DNA of 35,607 nucleotides from Comamonas denitrificans (lineage in GTDB: Bacteria > Pseudomonadota > Gammaproteobacteria > Burkholderiales > Burkholderiaceae_C): NCBI RefSeq assembly GCF_017368815.1, contig NZ_JAFNME010000026.1, forward strand, positions 1-35,607. Direction: 5' to 3'. Every line of letters starts with the position of its first letter. Positions within the stretch are counted from its first letter, which is position 1. Both the position numbers and the translations under genes were made by a program. The notes beneath the pieces were generated by a model. That model was not told the origin of the DNA and made no database searches. It was given only the letters and a program-made list of their open reading frames with translations. Positions 24,743 to 33,017 of the stretch are shown in pieces.

Positions 24743-26551
24743 GTGTCCACCAAGCCTGAGAAAACTCAAAAAACCCCCACCGCCAAAGCACTCCCGATCA
24801 CGACCAGCTGCGCCAACGATCCGGCCACAGAAACACCCAATCCTGCAGTACGCAAAACGCCGCTGGATATCAAGATGCTGGCCGGTCTGGCCAAGATGAC
24901 CCACTCCCTGTCGCCCATGTCGCTGTCCCTGGCGGGCATCGACTGGGCCGGTCACTTGGCCTTTGCCCCTGGCAAGCGCCTGGAGCTGTTCAGCCTGGGC
25001 CTGGAGCAAATGCAACAACTGTGGCAAAACGCCCTGCCCCGGCCTACCGATGCGCCGCAAGCGCCAGCCGCCAAGCCCGATCGCCGTTTTGCCGACCCAG
25101 CCTGGCAGCAGTGGCCATTCAACGTGACCAGCCAAGCCTTCTTGAATACCGAAACGTGGTGGAAATCGGCCACCCAGAACCTGCCCGGTGTCTCTAAGCA
25201 CCACGAAGATGTGGTGTCCTTCATGGCCCGGCAAGGGGTGGACATGCTCTCGCCGGGCAACTACCCACTGACCAACCCCGTGGTGCTACAAAAAACCATG
25301 GAAACCGGCGGTGCCAATTTGCAACAGGGCATGCTCAACTTTCTGGACGACCTGGGCCGCACCAGCCAAGGTCTGCCGCCGGCGGGCACCGAGGATTATG
25401 TTGTGGGCAAAAACATTGCCGCCACCCCCGGCAAAGTGGTGTACCGCAACCGCTTGATCGAGCTGATCCAGTACAGCCCCACCACCGACAAAGTGCAGCC
25501 TGAGCCGGTGCTGATCGTGCCCGCCTGGATCATGAAGTACTACATCCTGGACCTGTCGGCGCACAACTCGCTCATCAAATACATGGTCAGCCAGGGCCAC
25601 ACGGTGTTTTGCATCTCGTGGAAAAACCCCGGTGTGGACGAAGCCACCCTGTGCATGGACGACTACCTGGCCCTGGGTGTAGAGGCCGCGCTGGATGCCA
25701 TCAATGCCATCGTGCCCAAGCAAAAAGTCCACGCTGCCGGCTACTGCCTGGGCGGCACACTGCTGTCGATCGCCAACGCCGCCATGGCCCGTGACGGGCA
25801 GGACCGCCTGGCCTCGATGACGCTGTTTACCGCACAAACTGACTTTACCGAGCCGGGCCAACTGGCGCTGTTCATCGACGACAGCCAACTGGCCATGCTC
25901 GAAGCCCAAATGCGCGAAACCGGCTACCTGCAGGCCGGGCAGATGGTAGGGGCCTTCCAGCTACTCAACTCCTACGACATGCTGTGGTCGCGCATGGTCA
26001 GCGAATACCTGCTGGGCGAGCGCGGCAAGATGATCGACCTGATGGCCTGGAATGCCGATGCCACGCGCATGCCGGCGCTGATGCATGCCCAGTACCTGCG
26101 CCGCCTGTTCCTGAACAACGACCTGGCCGGCGGCCGCTACCCCGTGCGCGGCAAACCGGTGGTGATGGCCGATGTGCGCACCCCCATCTTCTGCGTGGCC
26201 ACCTACACCGACCACGTGGCGCCCTGGCGCTCGGTGTACAAGCTGCACTACATGACCCCCGCCGAGCTGACCTTTGTGCTCACCAAGGGCGGGCACAACG
26301 CCGGCATCGTCAGCGAACCCGGGCGCAAAAACCGCCACTACCAAATCCTCAAGCGCGAAGTGGGCGGCCAGTACCTGTCGCACGAAGACTGGCTGCAGCA
26401 GGCCCCGCGCGAAGAAGGCTCGTGGTGGCCCACTTGGAGCAACTGGCTCAAAGAGCGCAGCAGCGGCCCGGCCGTCACTCCCCCCACCCTGGGCAGCAAA
26501 GACTACCCCGTGCTGATGGACGCACCGGGCGAATACGTGCTGGAGAAATAA
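24743..26551 (+). CDS. phaC: Poly(3-hydroxyalkanoate) synthase, class I
   Basis: This 602-residue enzyme polymerises 3-hydroxyacyl-CoA into PHB-type storage granules. The lipase-like box is GYCLGG with nucleophile Cys335. The other catalytic residues are Asp490 (TYTDHVAPW) and His518 (GGHNAG), spaced as in Cupriavidus necator PhaC (Cys319, Asp480, His508). A variable, Pro/Ala-rich N-terminal tail precedes the conserved region. The start is a GTG at 24743 with a strong TAGGAGA site; a longer in-frame ATG at 24434 lies inside dnaB and is rejected. phaA, phaB and phaR are not nearby, so monomer supply genes are elsewhere. A terminator follows at 26602. Confidence 0.94.
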   Translation: MSTKPEKTQKTPTAKALPITTSCANDPATETPNPAVRKTPLDIKMLAGLAKMTHSLSPMSLSLAGIDWAGHLAFAPGKRLELFSLGLEQMQQLWQNALPRPTDAPQAPAAKPDRRFADPAWQQWPFNVTSQAFLNTETWWKSATQNLPGVSKHHEDVVSFMARQGVDMLSPGNYPLTNPVVLQKTMETGGANLQQGMLNFLDDLGRTSQGLPPAGTEDYVVGKNIAATPGKVVYRNRLIELIQYSPTTDKVQPEPVLIVPAWIMKYYILDLSAHNSLIKYMVSQGHTVFCISWKNPGVDEATLCMDDYLALGVEAALDAINAIVPKQKVHAAGYCLGGTLLSIANAAMARDGQDRLASMTLFTAQTDFTEPGQLALFIDDSQLAMLEAQMRETGYLQAGQMVGAFQLLNSYDMLWSRMVSEYLLGERGKMIDLMAWNADATRMPALMHAQYLRRLFLNNDLAGGRYPVRGKPVVMADVRTPIFCVATYTDHVAPWRSVYKLHYMTPAELTFVLTKGGHNAGIVSEPGRKNRHYQILKREVGGQYLSHEDWLQQAPREEGSWWPTWSNWLKERSSGPAVTPPTLGSKDYPVLMDAPGEYVLEK

Positions 26552-26601
26552 CCCCCTGCCCCGTGCATGCGCTCTGCGCATGCGCACGAAGCTTTAGACT
26601 G

Positions 26602-26641
26602 CAGCGCCCGCAAAATCTTCTTTTGTCGGCGCTGTTTTTTT
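26602..26641 (+). terminator. Intrinsic terminator between phaC and lysA
   Basis: Stem CAGCGCC (26602-26608) pairs with GGCGCTG (26628-26634). An inner CAAAA/TTTTG stem (26611-26615, 26621-26625) has the loop TCTTC, and T7 follows (26635-26641). The lysA ATG is 10 nt beyond the T run, and a -10-like TAGACT (26595-26600) sits just before the stem. Confidence 0.85.
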
Positions 26642-26651
26642 ATTTGACGCT

Positions 26652-27905
26652 ATGACCATCCCCTTCACCCCCGAACAACTCGACCACTTGGCCGCGCACT
26701 ATGGCACCCCGCTGTGGGTGTACGACGCGGCCACCATCCGCGAGCGCATTGCCCAGCTGCAAATTTTTGACACCGTGCGCTTTGCGCAAAAAGCCTGCTC
26801 AAACATCCACATCCTGCGCCTGATGCGCGCGCAAGGCGTGAAGGTGGATGCCGTCTCGCGCGGCGAAATTTTGCGGGCGCTGGCCGCGGGCTACCAAGGC
26901 GGTGGCGGCCACCCCTCAGACATCGTTTTTACTGCTGATGTGCTCGACCCCAGCACCTTGGCCACCGTGGTGGAGCACCACATTCCTGTCAATGCCGGCT
27001 CCATCGACATGCTTGACCAACTGGGCATGTGCAGCCCCGGCCATCCGGTGTGGCTGCGCATCAACCCCGGCTTTGGCCATGGCCACAGCAACAAAACCAA
27101 CACCGGCGGCGAGCACAGCAAACACGGCATCTGGCACACCGCACTGCCCGCCGCGCTGCAAGCGATCACTGCCAACAAGCTGCAACTGGTGGGCTTGCAC
27201 ATGCACATTGGCTCGGGTGTGGATTACGGCCACCTCGAGCAAGTGTGCGGCGCCATGGTCGATTTGGTGCGCACCGTCCACGCTGCGGGGCACGATCTGC
27301 ACGCCATTTCAGCGGGCGGCGGCCTATCCATCCCCTACCGCGAAGGCGAAGAGCGCATCAACCCCACCCACTACTTTGGCCTGTGGGACGCTGCCCGCCA
27401 ACACGCCCAAACCATCGTCGGCCACGCCCTGGGCCTGGAGCTGGAGCCGGGGCGCTTTTTAGTCGCCGAATCGGGCGTGCTGCTGGGCCAGGTGCGGGCG
27501 GTAAAAGATGCCGGGCACAACCACTTTGTGCTGGTTGATACCGGGTTTAACGAGCTCATGCGCCCCTCCATGTACGGCAGCTGGCACGGCATGCACATTC
27601 AGCGCCCGGGCGACGGCATCCTGCCCAGCGTGCGCGATAGCGTGGTGGCCGGGCCGCTGTGCGAATCGGGCGATGTATTTACCCAGGGCGATGGCGGCAT
27701 CGTCCTGCCACGCCCCCTGGGCAACGCCCGGGTGGGCGATTTGCTGGTGATTCACAACACCGGGGCCTACGGGGCCAGCATGTCCAGCAACTACAACAGC
27801 CGCCCCTTGGCCGCTGAGGTACTGGTCGATGGCGAACACGTGCAACTCATCCGGCGGCGGCAAACGGTGGAAGAGCTCTTGGCGCTAGAGCTATCAATTG
27901 AATAG
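26652..27905 (+). CDS. lysA: Diaminopimelate decarboxylase, E. coli type
   Basis: This 417-residue PLP enzyme makes L-lysine from meso-diaminopimelate. The cofactor lysine is Lys47 in RFAQKACSNIHILRLMR. Other family motifs are HMHIGSGVDYGHLEQVCG (183-200), AGGGLSIPYREGEE, LELEPGRFLV and the catalytic Cys337 in VAGPLCESGDVF. The sequence is strikingly like the E. coli LysA subtype (QKACSN, ELLALEL end) rather than the shorter YAxKAN type common in many bacteria. No lysR-like activator gene is adjacent, unlike in E. coli. The ATG at 26652 has no ribosome site. The stop overlaps the start of a nested-hairpin repeat. Confidence 0.93.
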   Translation: MTIPFTPEQLDHLAAHYGTPLWVYDAATIRERIAQLQIFDTVRFAQKACSNIHILRLMRAQGVKVDAVSRGEILRALAAGYQGGGGHPSDIVFTADVLDPSTLATVVEHHIPVNAGSIDMLDQLGMCSPGHPVWLRINPGFGHGHSNKTNTGGEHSKHGIWHTALPAALQAITANKLQLVGLHMHIGSGVDYGHLEQVCGAMVDLVRTVHAAGHDLHAISAGGGLSIPYREGEERINPTHYFGLWDAARQHAQTIVGHALGLELEPGRFLVAESGVLLGQVRAVKDAGHNHFVLVDTGFNELMRPSMYGSWHGMHIQRPGDGILPSVRDSVVAGPLCESGDVFTQGDGGIVLPRPLGNARVGDLLVIHNTGAYGASMSSNYNSRPLAAEVLVDGEHVQLIRRRQTVEELLALELSIE

Positions 27906-27976
27906 CTTTTACCGCTTTATTAACAAAGGATTTTTATGATTTTTTATAAAAATCCTTTTATTTAAAAGCGGAAGCT
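27902..27976. repeat. Nested-hairpin intergenic repeat, copy D
   Basis: This ~75-bp element lies between the convergent genes lysA and gpsA. The left arm is ATAGCTTTTACCGCTTTATT; the right arm from the other strand is AGCTTCCGCTTT. The inner stem is 13 bp and perfect: AAAGGATTTTTAT (27925-27937), loop GATTTTTT, ATAAAAATCCTTT (27946-27958). The loop closely resembles that of copy E (GGTTTTCT). It may end both transcripts. Confidence 0.7.
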
Positions 27977-27985
27977 GCTCTTTCT

Positions 27986-28999
27986 TTACACATACTCCCC
28001 CTTCGGGTCGCGCCCCATGAGGGCGTGCAGCACCTGCTGGGGGCTGGCCGTGCCATCCAGCAACTGCACCACTGCCATGGCAATGGGCATTTCCACCCCC
28101 AGCGCTTGGGCGCGTTGCACCACCGTGCGCGCGCTGTACACCCCTTCGGCCACATGGCCCAGCGATTGCACGGCGGCCTCTTGGCTCAGGCCCTGGGCCA
28201 GCAGCAGGCCCACCTTGCGGTTGCGCGACAAATCGCCGGTGGCCGTCAGCAGCAAATCGCCCATGCCGGACAAGCCCATAAAGGTTTCGACCTTGGCCCC
28301 CAGTGCCACGCCCAGGCGGGTCATTTCGGCCAACCCCCGGGTGAGCAAGGCCGCGCGGGCGTTCAGGCCCAGGGCCAGGCCATCGCACAGGCCAGCGGCA
28401 ATGGCCATGACGTTTTTCACGGCACCGCCCACTTCCACGCCCACGATGTCGGCATTGGCATACACGCGCAGCGCCGGGCTGTGAAAAGCCGCTTGCAACG
28501 CGGCACGCACGGCGGCATGCGCACTGGCCGCCACCAGGCAGGTGGGCTGGGCACGGGCCACTTCCAGGGCAAAACTGGGGCCGCTCAAAGCGCCGCATTG
28601 CAGACCAGGGGCCACTTGGGCGGCCACTTCGTGCGCCATCAGCCCCAGCGCATCGGCGGTGGTGGGCGCTTCAAAGCCTTTGCACAGCCACGCCACCGGG
28701 GCCGTGACCTTGGCCTGGGCCAGGGTGTGCAAGGTGGAACGCAGCCCAGCCATGGGCGTGCCAATGATGAGCAAATCGGCCCCAGGCAGCGCTGCCGCCA
28801 GGGGGCCACTGACCACGCTGACCCCAGCGGGCAGCACCACATCGGGCAGGTAGCGCGGATTGGTGCGCGTGCTCTGCATGGCCTGCGCCTGCTCGGGCGC
28901 GCGGGCCCAGAGGGTCACGCGGTGCCCCCCAGCCGGGCGGGCGGCCGCGCAAGCCATGGCCGTGCCCCAGGCCCCGGCACCAATAACGACGATGTGCAT
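27986..28999 (-). CDS. gpsA: NAD(P)-dependent glycerol-3-phosphate dehydrogenase
   Basis: This 337-residue cytoplasmic enzyme reduces dihydroxyacetone phosphate to sn-glycerol-3-phosphate for phospholipid synthesis. The N-terminal Rossmann motif is [12 protein letters not shown] (5-16), followed by [12 protein letters not shown]. The catalytic region [18 protein letters not shown] contains the active lysine, and [20 protein letters not shown] is the conserved C-terminal signature. Length is normal. The ATG at 28999 has an AAAGGGGA site. It is the last gene of the rhodanese-grxC-secB-gpsA set, a widely kept order in proteobacteria, but a terminator and a partial repeat lie between secB and gpsA. 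Confidence 0.95.
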   Translation of the reverse strand: MHIVVIGAGAWGTAMACAAARPAGGHRVTLWARAPEQAQAMQSTRTNPRYLPDVVLPAGVSVVSGPLAAALPGADLLIIGTPMAGLRSTLHTLAQAKVTAPVAWLCKGFEAPTTADALGLMAHEVAAQVAPGLQCGALSGPSFALEVARAQPTCLVAASAHAAVRAALQAAFHSPALRVYANADIVGVEVGGAVKNVMAIAAGLCDGLALGLNARAALLTRGLAEMTRLGVALGAKVETFMGLSGMGDLLLTATGDLSRNRKVGLLLAQGLSQEAAVQSLGHVAEGVYSARTVVQRAQALGVEMPIAMAVVQLLDGTASPQQVLHALMGRDPKGEYV

Positions 29000-29037
29000 T
29001 GCGTCCCCTTTGCCTTGATGGTCTTGATTGCTTAAAG

Positions 29038-29060
29038 TTGATAGCTGTTAGCGCTTATCT
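29038..29060. repeat. Partial (half) nested-hairpin repeat
   Basis: The stretch TTGATAGCTGTTAGCGCTTA resembles one outer arm of the 80-bp repeat family (ATAGCT-TT--CGCTT). No matching second arm or inner stem is found, so it is a remnant or a solo arm. It lies between secB and gpsA. Confidence 0.45.
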
Positions 29061-29094
29061 GCATTACCCAAACAGCTTTTTTTATGCATAAATG

Positions 29095-29116
29095 AAAAAG
29101 CCCCATTCAAGGGGCT
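29095..29116 (-). terminator. Intrinsic terminator after secB
   Basis: On the minus strand AGCCCC-TTGAAT-GGGGCT is followed by TTTTT. It lies 23 bp beyond the secB stop, so gpsA probably has its own promoter or depends on read-through. Confidence 0.8.
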
Positions 29117-29138
29117 TGGCGGCAAGGCGGCAGCGTGT

Positions 29139-29600
29139 TTACTGCAGCTGGCCTGCTTCTTGGGCCTGGGCGGCGGCTTGTTGCTGCTCGTACAGGGCCT
29201 GGAAGTTGATTTCGGCCATGTGCACGGGCGGGAAGCCCGCGCGGTTGATGATGTCGGCCACGTTGCCGCGCAGGTAGGGGTAGAGGATTTGCGGGCAGGA
29301 GATGCCGATCACGTTGTTCAGCTGCTCTTCGGGAATGCCACGGATTTCAAAAATACCGGCTTGCTTGGCTTCGACCAGGAAAACGGTTTTGTCTTCAATC
29401 TTGGTTTGCACGGTCGATTGCACGGCCACTTCGTAGATGCCATCGGCCACCGGGGTGGCTTCCACGGCCAATTGGATGTCCAGACTGGGCTGCTCTTGCT
29501 CCAGCAAGATGGCGGGGGAGTTGGGTTGCTCCAGCGACAAGTCTTTCAAATAGACGCGTTGGATTTGAAAGACGGGGGTTACGGCTTGTTCGTCGGACAT
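29139..29600 (-). CDS. secB: Protein-export chaperone SecB
   Basis: This 153-residue tetrameric chaperone keeps exported proteins unfolded and hands them to SecA. Family segments are [19 protein letters not shown] at the N-terminus, [21 protein letters not shown], and [25 protein letters not shown]. An acidic, Gln-rich C-terminal tail follows, as in other SecB proteins. The ATG at 29600 has no obvious ribosome site. It lies 87 bp downstream of grxC on the same strand. Confidence 0.95.
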   Translation of the reverse strand: MSDEQAVTPVFQIQRVYLKDLSLEQPNSPAILLEQEQPSLDIQLAVEATPVADGIYEVAVQSTVQTKIEDKTVFLVEAKQAGIFEIRGIPEEQLNNVIGISCPQILYPYLRGNVADIINRAGFPPVHMAEINFQALYEQQQAAAQAQEAGQLQ

Positions 29601-29687
29601 GAGGAATTTAACAATAAGGGGTAGAAGAAGCGGCCATTATGCCGCCAGGGAAAACCGCGCCAGGGGCTTGGCAGCAGCCCGTGTGGT

Positions 29688-29945
29688 TTAACTATTGAGC
29701 AAAGGCACAAGCCCGCCTTGGGCATCAAGGGCCGCCAAATCATCGTAGCCGCCCACATGGGTGCTACCGATAAAAATTTGTGGCACGGTGCGCCGGCCGG
29801 TGCTTTCCATCATGTGGGTGCGGGCGCTGGGGTCTTGGTCGATGCGGATTTCTTCAATCTGCTCCACCCCCCGGGCTTTGAGCAACTGCTTGGCGCGGGT
29901 GCAATAGGGGCACACTGCGGTGGTGAACATTTTTACAGCTTGCAT
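29688..29945 (-). CDS. grxC: Glutaredoxin 3
   Basis: This 85-residue class I glutaredoxin has the redox site CPYC (Cys12, Cys15), the cis-proline TVPQIF and the glutathione-binding GGYDDLAALD, all as in E. coli GrxC (83 residues). It reduces disulfides with glutathione. It sits between the rhodanese gene (62 bp upstream) and secB (87 bp downstream), the usual order. An AAAGG-type site precedes the ATG at 29945. It could serve as the electron donor for the ArsC-like protein encoded at 7902, but that is inference. Confidence 0.94.
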   Translation of the reverse strand: MQAVKMFTTAVCPYCTRAKQLLKARGVEQIEEIRIDQDPSARTHMMESTGRRTVPQIFIGSTHVGGYDDLAALDAQGGLVPLLNS

Positions 29946-30007
29946 GCTGGGGCCTTTCTGCAGAGTCGGTAGGAAAGTCTGGAGGAAGTATTTCAGCTGG
30001 GGGCCGT

Positions 30008-30415
30008 CTAGCTTTTTACAACCGGCAAACTGGCCGCTGCCCAGGCGCGCATGCCACCGGCCAGCACTTCGGGCTGCTCGTAGCCCAGTTTTTTTGCCAC
30101 CATTTGGGCGCGGGTGGAACGCGGACTGGTGGCGCAGACAAAAATCACGGGCAGTTTTTTGTTCTTCACCACCTGGGGCAAGCGCTCTTCAATCTGTGCC
30201 AGGGGGATGTGTTTTGCGTTGGTGATGTGGCCCGCCGCATATTCCTCGGCCTCGCGCACATCCACCATCACCGCCTTGTCGCGGTTAATGCGCTGCACCG
30301 CCGCTTGCGGCTGCAAACCCAGGCCCGCACCGCCACGCAGCACCGGCAGCGCCAAACCAATGCCAGAGACCAAGGCCAGCACCAACAAATACCAGTTTTC
30401 AATCAAAAAGCTCAC
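30008..30415 (-). CDS. Membrane-anchored rhodanese-like protein
   Basis: This 135-residue protein has one N-terminal membrane helix (residues ~8-26) and a single rhodanese domain. The domain shows VMVDVREAEEYAAGHITNA and the active-site loop CATSPRS with Cys94, in the CxxxxR form of sulfurtransferases. It matches the YibN type normally found before grxC and secB. I place the start at the GTG at 30415 because AAGGAC lies 6 bp upstream; a TTG at 30430 is also in frame. The sulfur acceptor is unknown. The 242-bp region to gpmA is divergent and should contain both promoters. Confidence 0.88.
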   Translation of the reverse strand: MSFLIENWYLLVLALVSGIGLALPVLRGGAGLGLQPQAAVQRINRDKAVMVDVREAEEYAAGHITNAKHIPLAQIEERLPQVVKNKKLPVIFVCATSPRSTRAQMVAKKLGYEQPEVLAGGMRAWAAASLPVVKS

Positions 30416-30657
30416 AGCAGTCCTTGCCAATCAAGTAAATAAAAAAGGGGGAAGAGAAAAACGGAAAAAAGTGCAAACGATTGCAGCAAAAGGGCCGATT
30501 TTAGGCGCTTGCCCGGTGCCGATAGCCGCAGCCAACCAGCCAACGCCCTAGAATGTGCTGTTTACTGCCGGATAGGCGACTTTTGCGCGGATTTGCGCGT
30601 GCGGATCGTCTTCTATCGGGCCTGCCTGCTGCTCTCTTTTTTTAAATTTGCCCTGCC

Positions 30658-31401
30658 ATGTACAAACTCGTGCTTATTCGCCACGGCGAATCGACTTGGA
30701 ACCTTGAAAACCGCTTTACCGGCTGGACCGATGTGGACCTCACGCCCACCGGCGTGTCGCAAGCCATCTCGGCGGGCCAGCTGCTCAAGGCCGAAGGCTT
30801 TGAGTTTGATGTGGCCTACACCAGCGTTTTGAAACGCGCCATCCACACCCTGCAATACGCCCTGGACGCAATGGACAGCACCTGGCTGCCCGTGGTCAAA
30901 GACTGGCGCTTGAACGAGCGCCACTACGGCGGCCTGCAAGGCCTGAACAAAGCCGAAACCGCCCAGCAATACGGCGCTGAGCAAGTGCTGGTATGGCGGC
31001 GCAGCTACGACACCCCGCCCCCGGCGCTGGAGGCGGGCGACCCGCGCAGCGAGCGCGGCGACCGCCGCTATGCCAAGCTGGAGCCGGCGCAGATTCCGCT
31101 GACCGAGTGCCTCAAAGACACCGTGGCCCGCGTGGTGCCGTTTTGGCAAGAGGTGCTGGCCCCGCGCATCCAAAGCGGCGAGCGCATTGTGATTGCCGCC
31201 CACGGCAACTCGATTCGTGCCTTGGTCAAGTACCTGGACAACATTGCCGACGATGCCATCGTGGGCGTAAACATCCCCAACGGCATCCCGCTGGTGTATG
31301 AGCTCGATGCCCGGCTGCAGCCCATCCGCAGCTACTACCTGGGCGATGCCGAAGCCGCCGCCAAAGCGGCTGCCGCCGTGGCCGCGCAAGGCAAAGCCTA
31401 A
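30658..31401 (+). CDS. gpmA: 2,3-bisphosphoglycerate-dependent phosphoglycerate mutase
   Basis: This 247-residue glycolytic enzyme interconverts 3- and 2-phosphoglycerate. The phospho-histidine is His9 in [10 protein letters not shown]. Other motifs are [29 protein letters not shown] with the catalytic Glu, and [16 protein letters not shown] with the second histidine. Length fits GpmA (E. coli 250). An Ala-rich tail ([16 protein letters not shown]) ends the protein. TAGAAT at 30549-30554 is a possible -10 about 100 bp upstream. The protease gene ctpA follows 50 bp downstream. Confidence 0.95.
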   Translation: MYKLVLIRHGESTWNLENRFTGWTDVDLTPTGVSQAISAGQLLKAEGFEFDVAYTSVLKRAIHTLQYALDAMDSTWLPVVKDWRLNERHYGGLQGLNKAETAQQYGAEQVLVWRRSYDTPPPALEAGDPRSERGDRRYAKLEPAQIPLTECLKDTVARVVPFWQEVLAPRIQSGERIVIAAHGNSIRALVKYLDNIADDAIVGVNIPNGIPLVYELDARLQPIRSYYLGDAEAAAKAAAAVAAQGKA

Positions 31402-31451
31402 GCTGCCACACTGGTACCCCCCTTCAAAGCTCAACGTTCAAAGGAAGACGC

Positions 31452-32909
31452 ATGGGGCAAAAACTCAAAATCGCCGGCTGGGTTTCGCTGGGCGTGCTCG
31501 CTGGGGCGCTGACCACCGTGTCGCTGCAAACCGTGGCACGCGGCGGCATCGCCCCGCTGCCACTGGAAGAGATTCAACAGCTGTCGGCCGTGTTTGGCAT
31601 CATCAAGACCGACTATGTCGAGCCGGTGAACGATAAAAAGCTGATCACCGATGCCATCTCGGGCATGGTCTCCAGCCTGGATCCGCACTCGCAGTATTTC
31701 GATAAAAAGTCGTTCAAAGAATTTCGCGAAGGCACCAGCGGCAAATTCGTGGGCGTGGGCATTGAAATCACCCAAGAAGATGGGCTGATCAAAATTGTCT
31801 CGCCCATCGAAGGCTCGCCCGCCGACCGCGCTGGGCTGAAAACCAACGACCTGATCACCAAGATTGACGACACCGCCGTCAAAAGCCTGAGCCTGAACGA
31901 AGCCGTCAAGCGCATGCGCGGCGAGCCCAACACCAAGGTGACGCTGACCATTTTGCGCCGTGACGAGGCGCGCAATTTCCCGGTCACCATCACGCGCGAA
32001 GAAATCAAAACCCAGTCGGTCAAAGCCAAAATGATCGAACCGGGCTATGGCTGGGTGCGCCTGAGCCAGTTCCAAGAGCGCACGGTGGAGGACTTTGTGC
32101 GCAAAGTCACCGAGCTGTACGCGCAAGACCCCAAACTCAAAGGCTTGGTGCTGGATTTGCGCAACGACCCCGGCGGCTTGCTGGATGCGGCCGTGGCCAT
32201 CTCGGCGGCCTTTTTGCCCCAAGGGGTGACGGTGGTGAGCACCGATGGCCAGCTCGAAGAAAGCAAGGCCGTCTTCAAGGCCGAGCCCCAGTTCTACGCC
32301 CGGCGCAGCGGTGATCCGCTGGCCGATCTGCCCGCTGCGCTGAAAAAAGTGCCGCTGGTGGTGCTGGTCAATGAAGGCTCGGCCTCGGCCAGCGAGATCG
32401 TCGCCGGGGCCCTGCAAGACCACAAGCGCGCCACCATCATGGGCAGCCAGACCTTTGGCAAGGGCTCGGTACAAACCGTGCGCCCGCTGGGGCCCGATAC
32501 CGGCATGAAGCTGACCACAGCGCTGTACTACACGCCCAGCGGCAAATCCATCCAGGCCAAAGGCATCGTGCCCGACGTGATGGTGGATGAAACCGCCGAA
32601 GGCGACGTGTACGCCGCGCTGCGCATGCGCGAGGCCGATTTGGACAAGCACCTGTCAGTGGATAAGGCCGACGAATCGGTGGCCTTGAGCGCCCGCGAAA
32701 AAGCCCGTGAAGAAGCGCGCAAGCGCCTGGAAGAAGACAGCAAAAAGCCGCCCGAGGAGCGCCGCCTGCCCGAGTTTGGCTCGGAGAAAGACTTCCAGCT
32801 GCAGCAAGCGCTCAACCAGCTCAAAGGCAAGCCCGTGCTGGTGAGCAAAACCCTGACCGAGCGCGCGCCCGAGAAGAAAGACGACGAGGCCAGCAACGGC
32901 GAGGAATAA
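31452..32909 (+). CDS. ctpA: C-terminal processing peptidase, S41 family
   Basis: This 485-residue serine protease is exported to the envelope through an N-terminal hydrophobic segment (~8-28). A PDZ domain (~95-180, KFVGVGIEITQEDGLIKIVS) precedes the S41 peptidase core. The catalytic dyad is Ser312 in NEGSASASEI and Lys337 in TFGKGSVQT, with the usual 25-residue spacing. A charged Lys/Glu-rich coil forms the C-terminus. Such proteases trim tails of periplasmic proteins and cell-wall hydrolases. The ATG at 31452 has an AAAGGAAG site. The position after gpmA is common in betaproteobacteria. A nested-hairpin repeat begins 22 bp after the stop. Confidence 0.93.
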   Translation: MGQKLKIAGWVSLGVLAGALTTVSLQTVARGGIAPLPLEEIQQLSAVFGIIKTDYVEPVNDKKLITDAISGMVSSLDPHSQYFDKKSFKEFREGTSGKFVGVGIEITQEDGLIKIVSPIEGSPADRAGLKTNDLITKIDDTAVKSLSLNEAVKRMRGEPNTKVTLTILRRDEARNFPVTITREEIKTQSVKAKMIEPGYGWVRLSQFQERTVEDFVRKVTELYAQDPKLKGLVLDLRNDPGGLLDAAVAISAAFLPQGVTVVSTDGQLEESKAVFKAEPQFYARRSGDPLADLPAALKKVPLVVLVNEGSASASEIVAGALQDHKRATIMGSQTFGKGSVQTVRPLGPDTGMKLTTALYYTPSGKSIQAKGIVPDVMVDETAEGDVYAALRMREADLDKHLSVDKADESVALSAREKAREEARKRLEEDSKKPPEERRLPEFGSEKDFQLQQALNQLKGKPVLVSKTLTERAPEKKDDEASNGEE

Positions 32910-32931
32910 GCCCGTTGCACACACTAGGTTG

Positions 32932-33011
32932 ATAGCTTTTACCGCTTAAAAATAAAGGGTTTCAGATGGTTTTCTATCTGAAACCCTTTGTTTATCAACG
33001 CCAACAACTAT
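32932..33011. repeat. Nested-hairpin intergenic repeat, copy E
   Basis: This 80-bp element lies between ctpA and the moeB-like gene. The left arm is ATAGCTTTTACCGCTTAAAA; the right arm from the other strand is ATAGTTGTTGGCGTTGATAA. The inner stem is 14 bp and perfect: AAAGGGTTTCAGAT (32954-32967), loop GGTTTTCT, ATCTGAAACCCTTT (32976-32989). It ends only 6 bp before the next start codon, which has no visible ribosome site. Confidence 0.7.
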
Positions 33012-33017
33012 GCTTTT

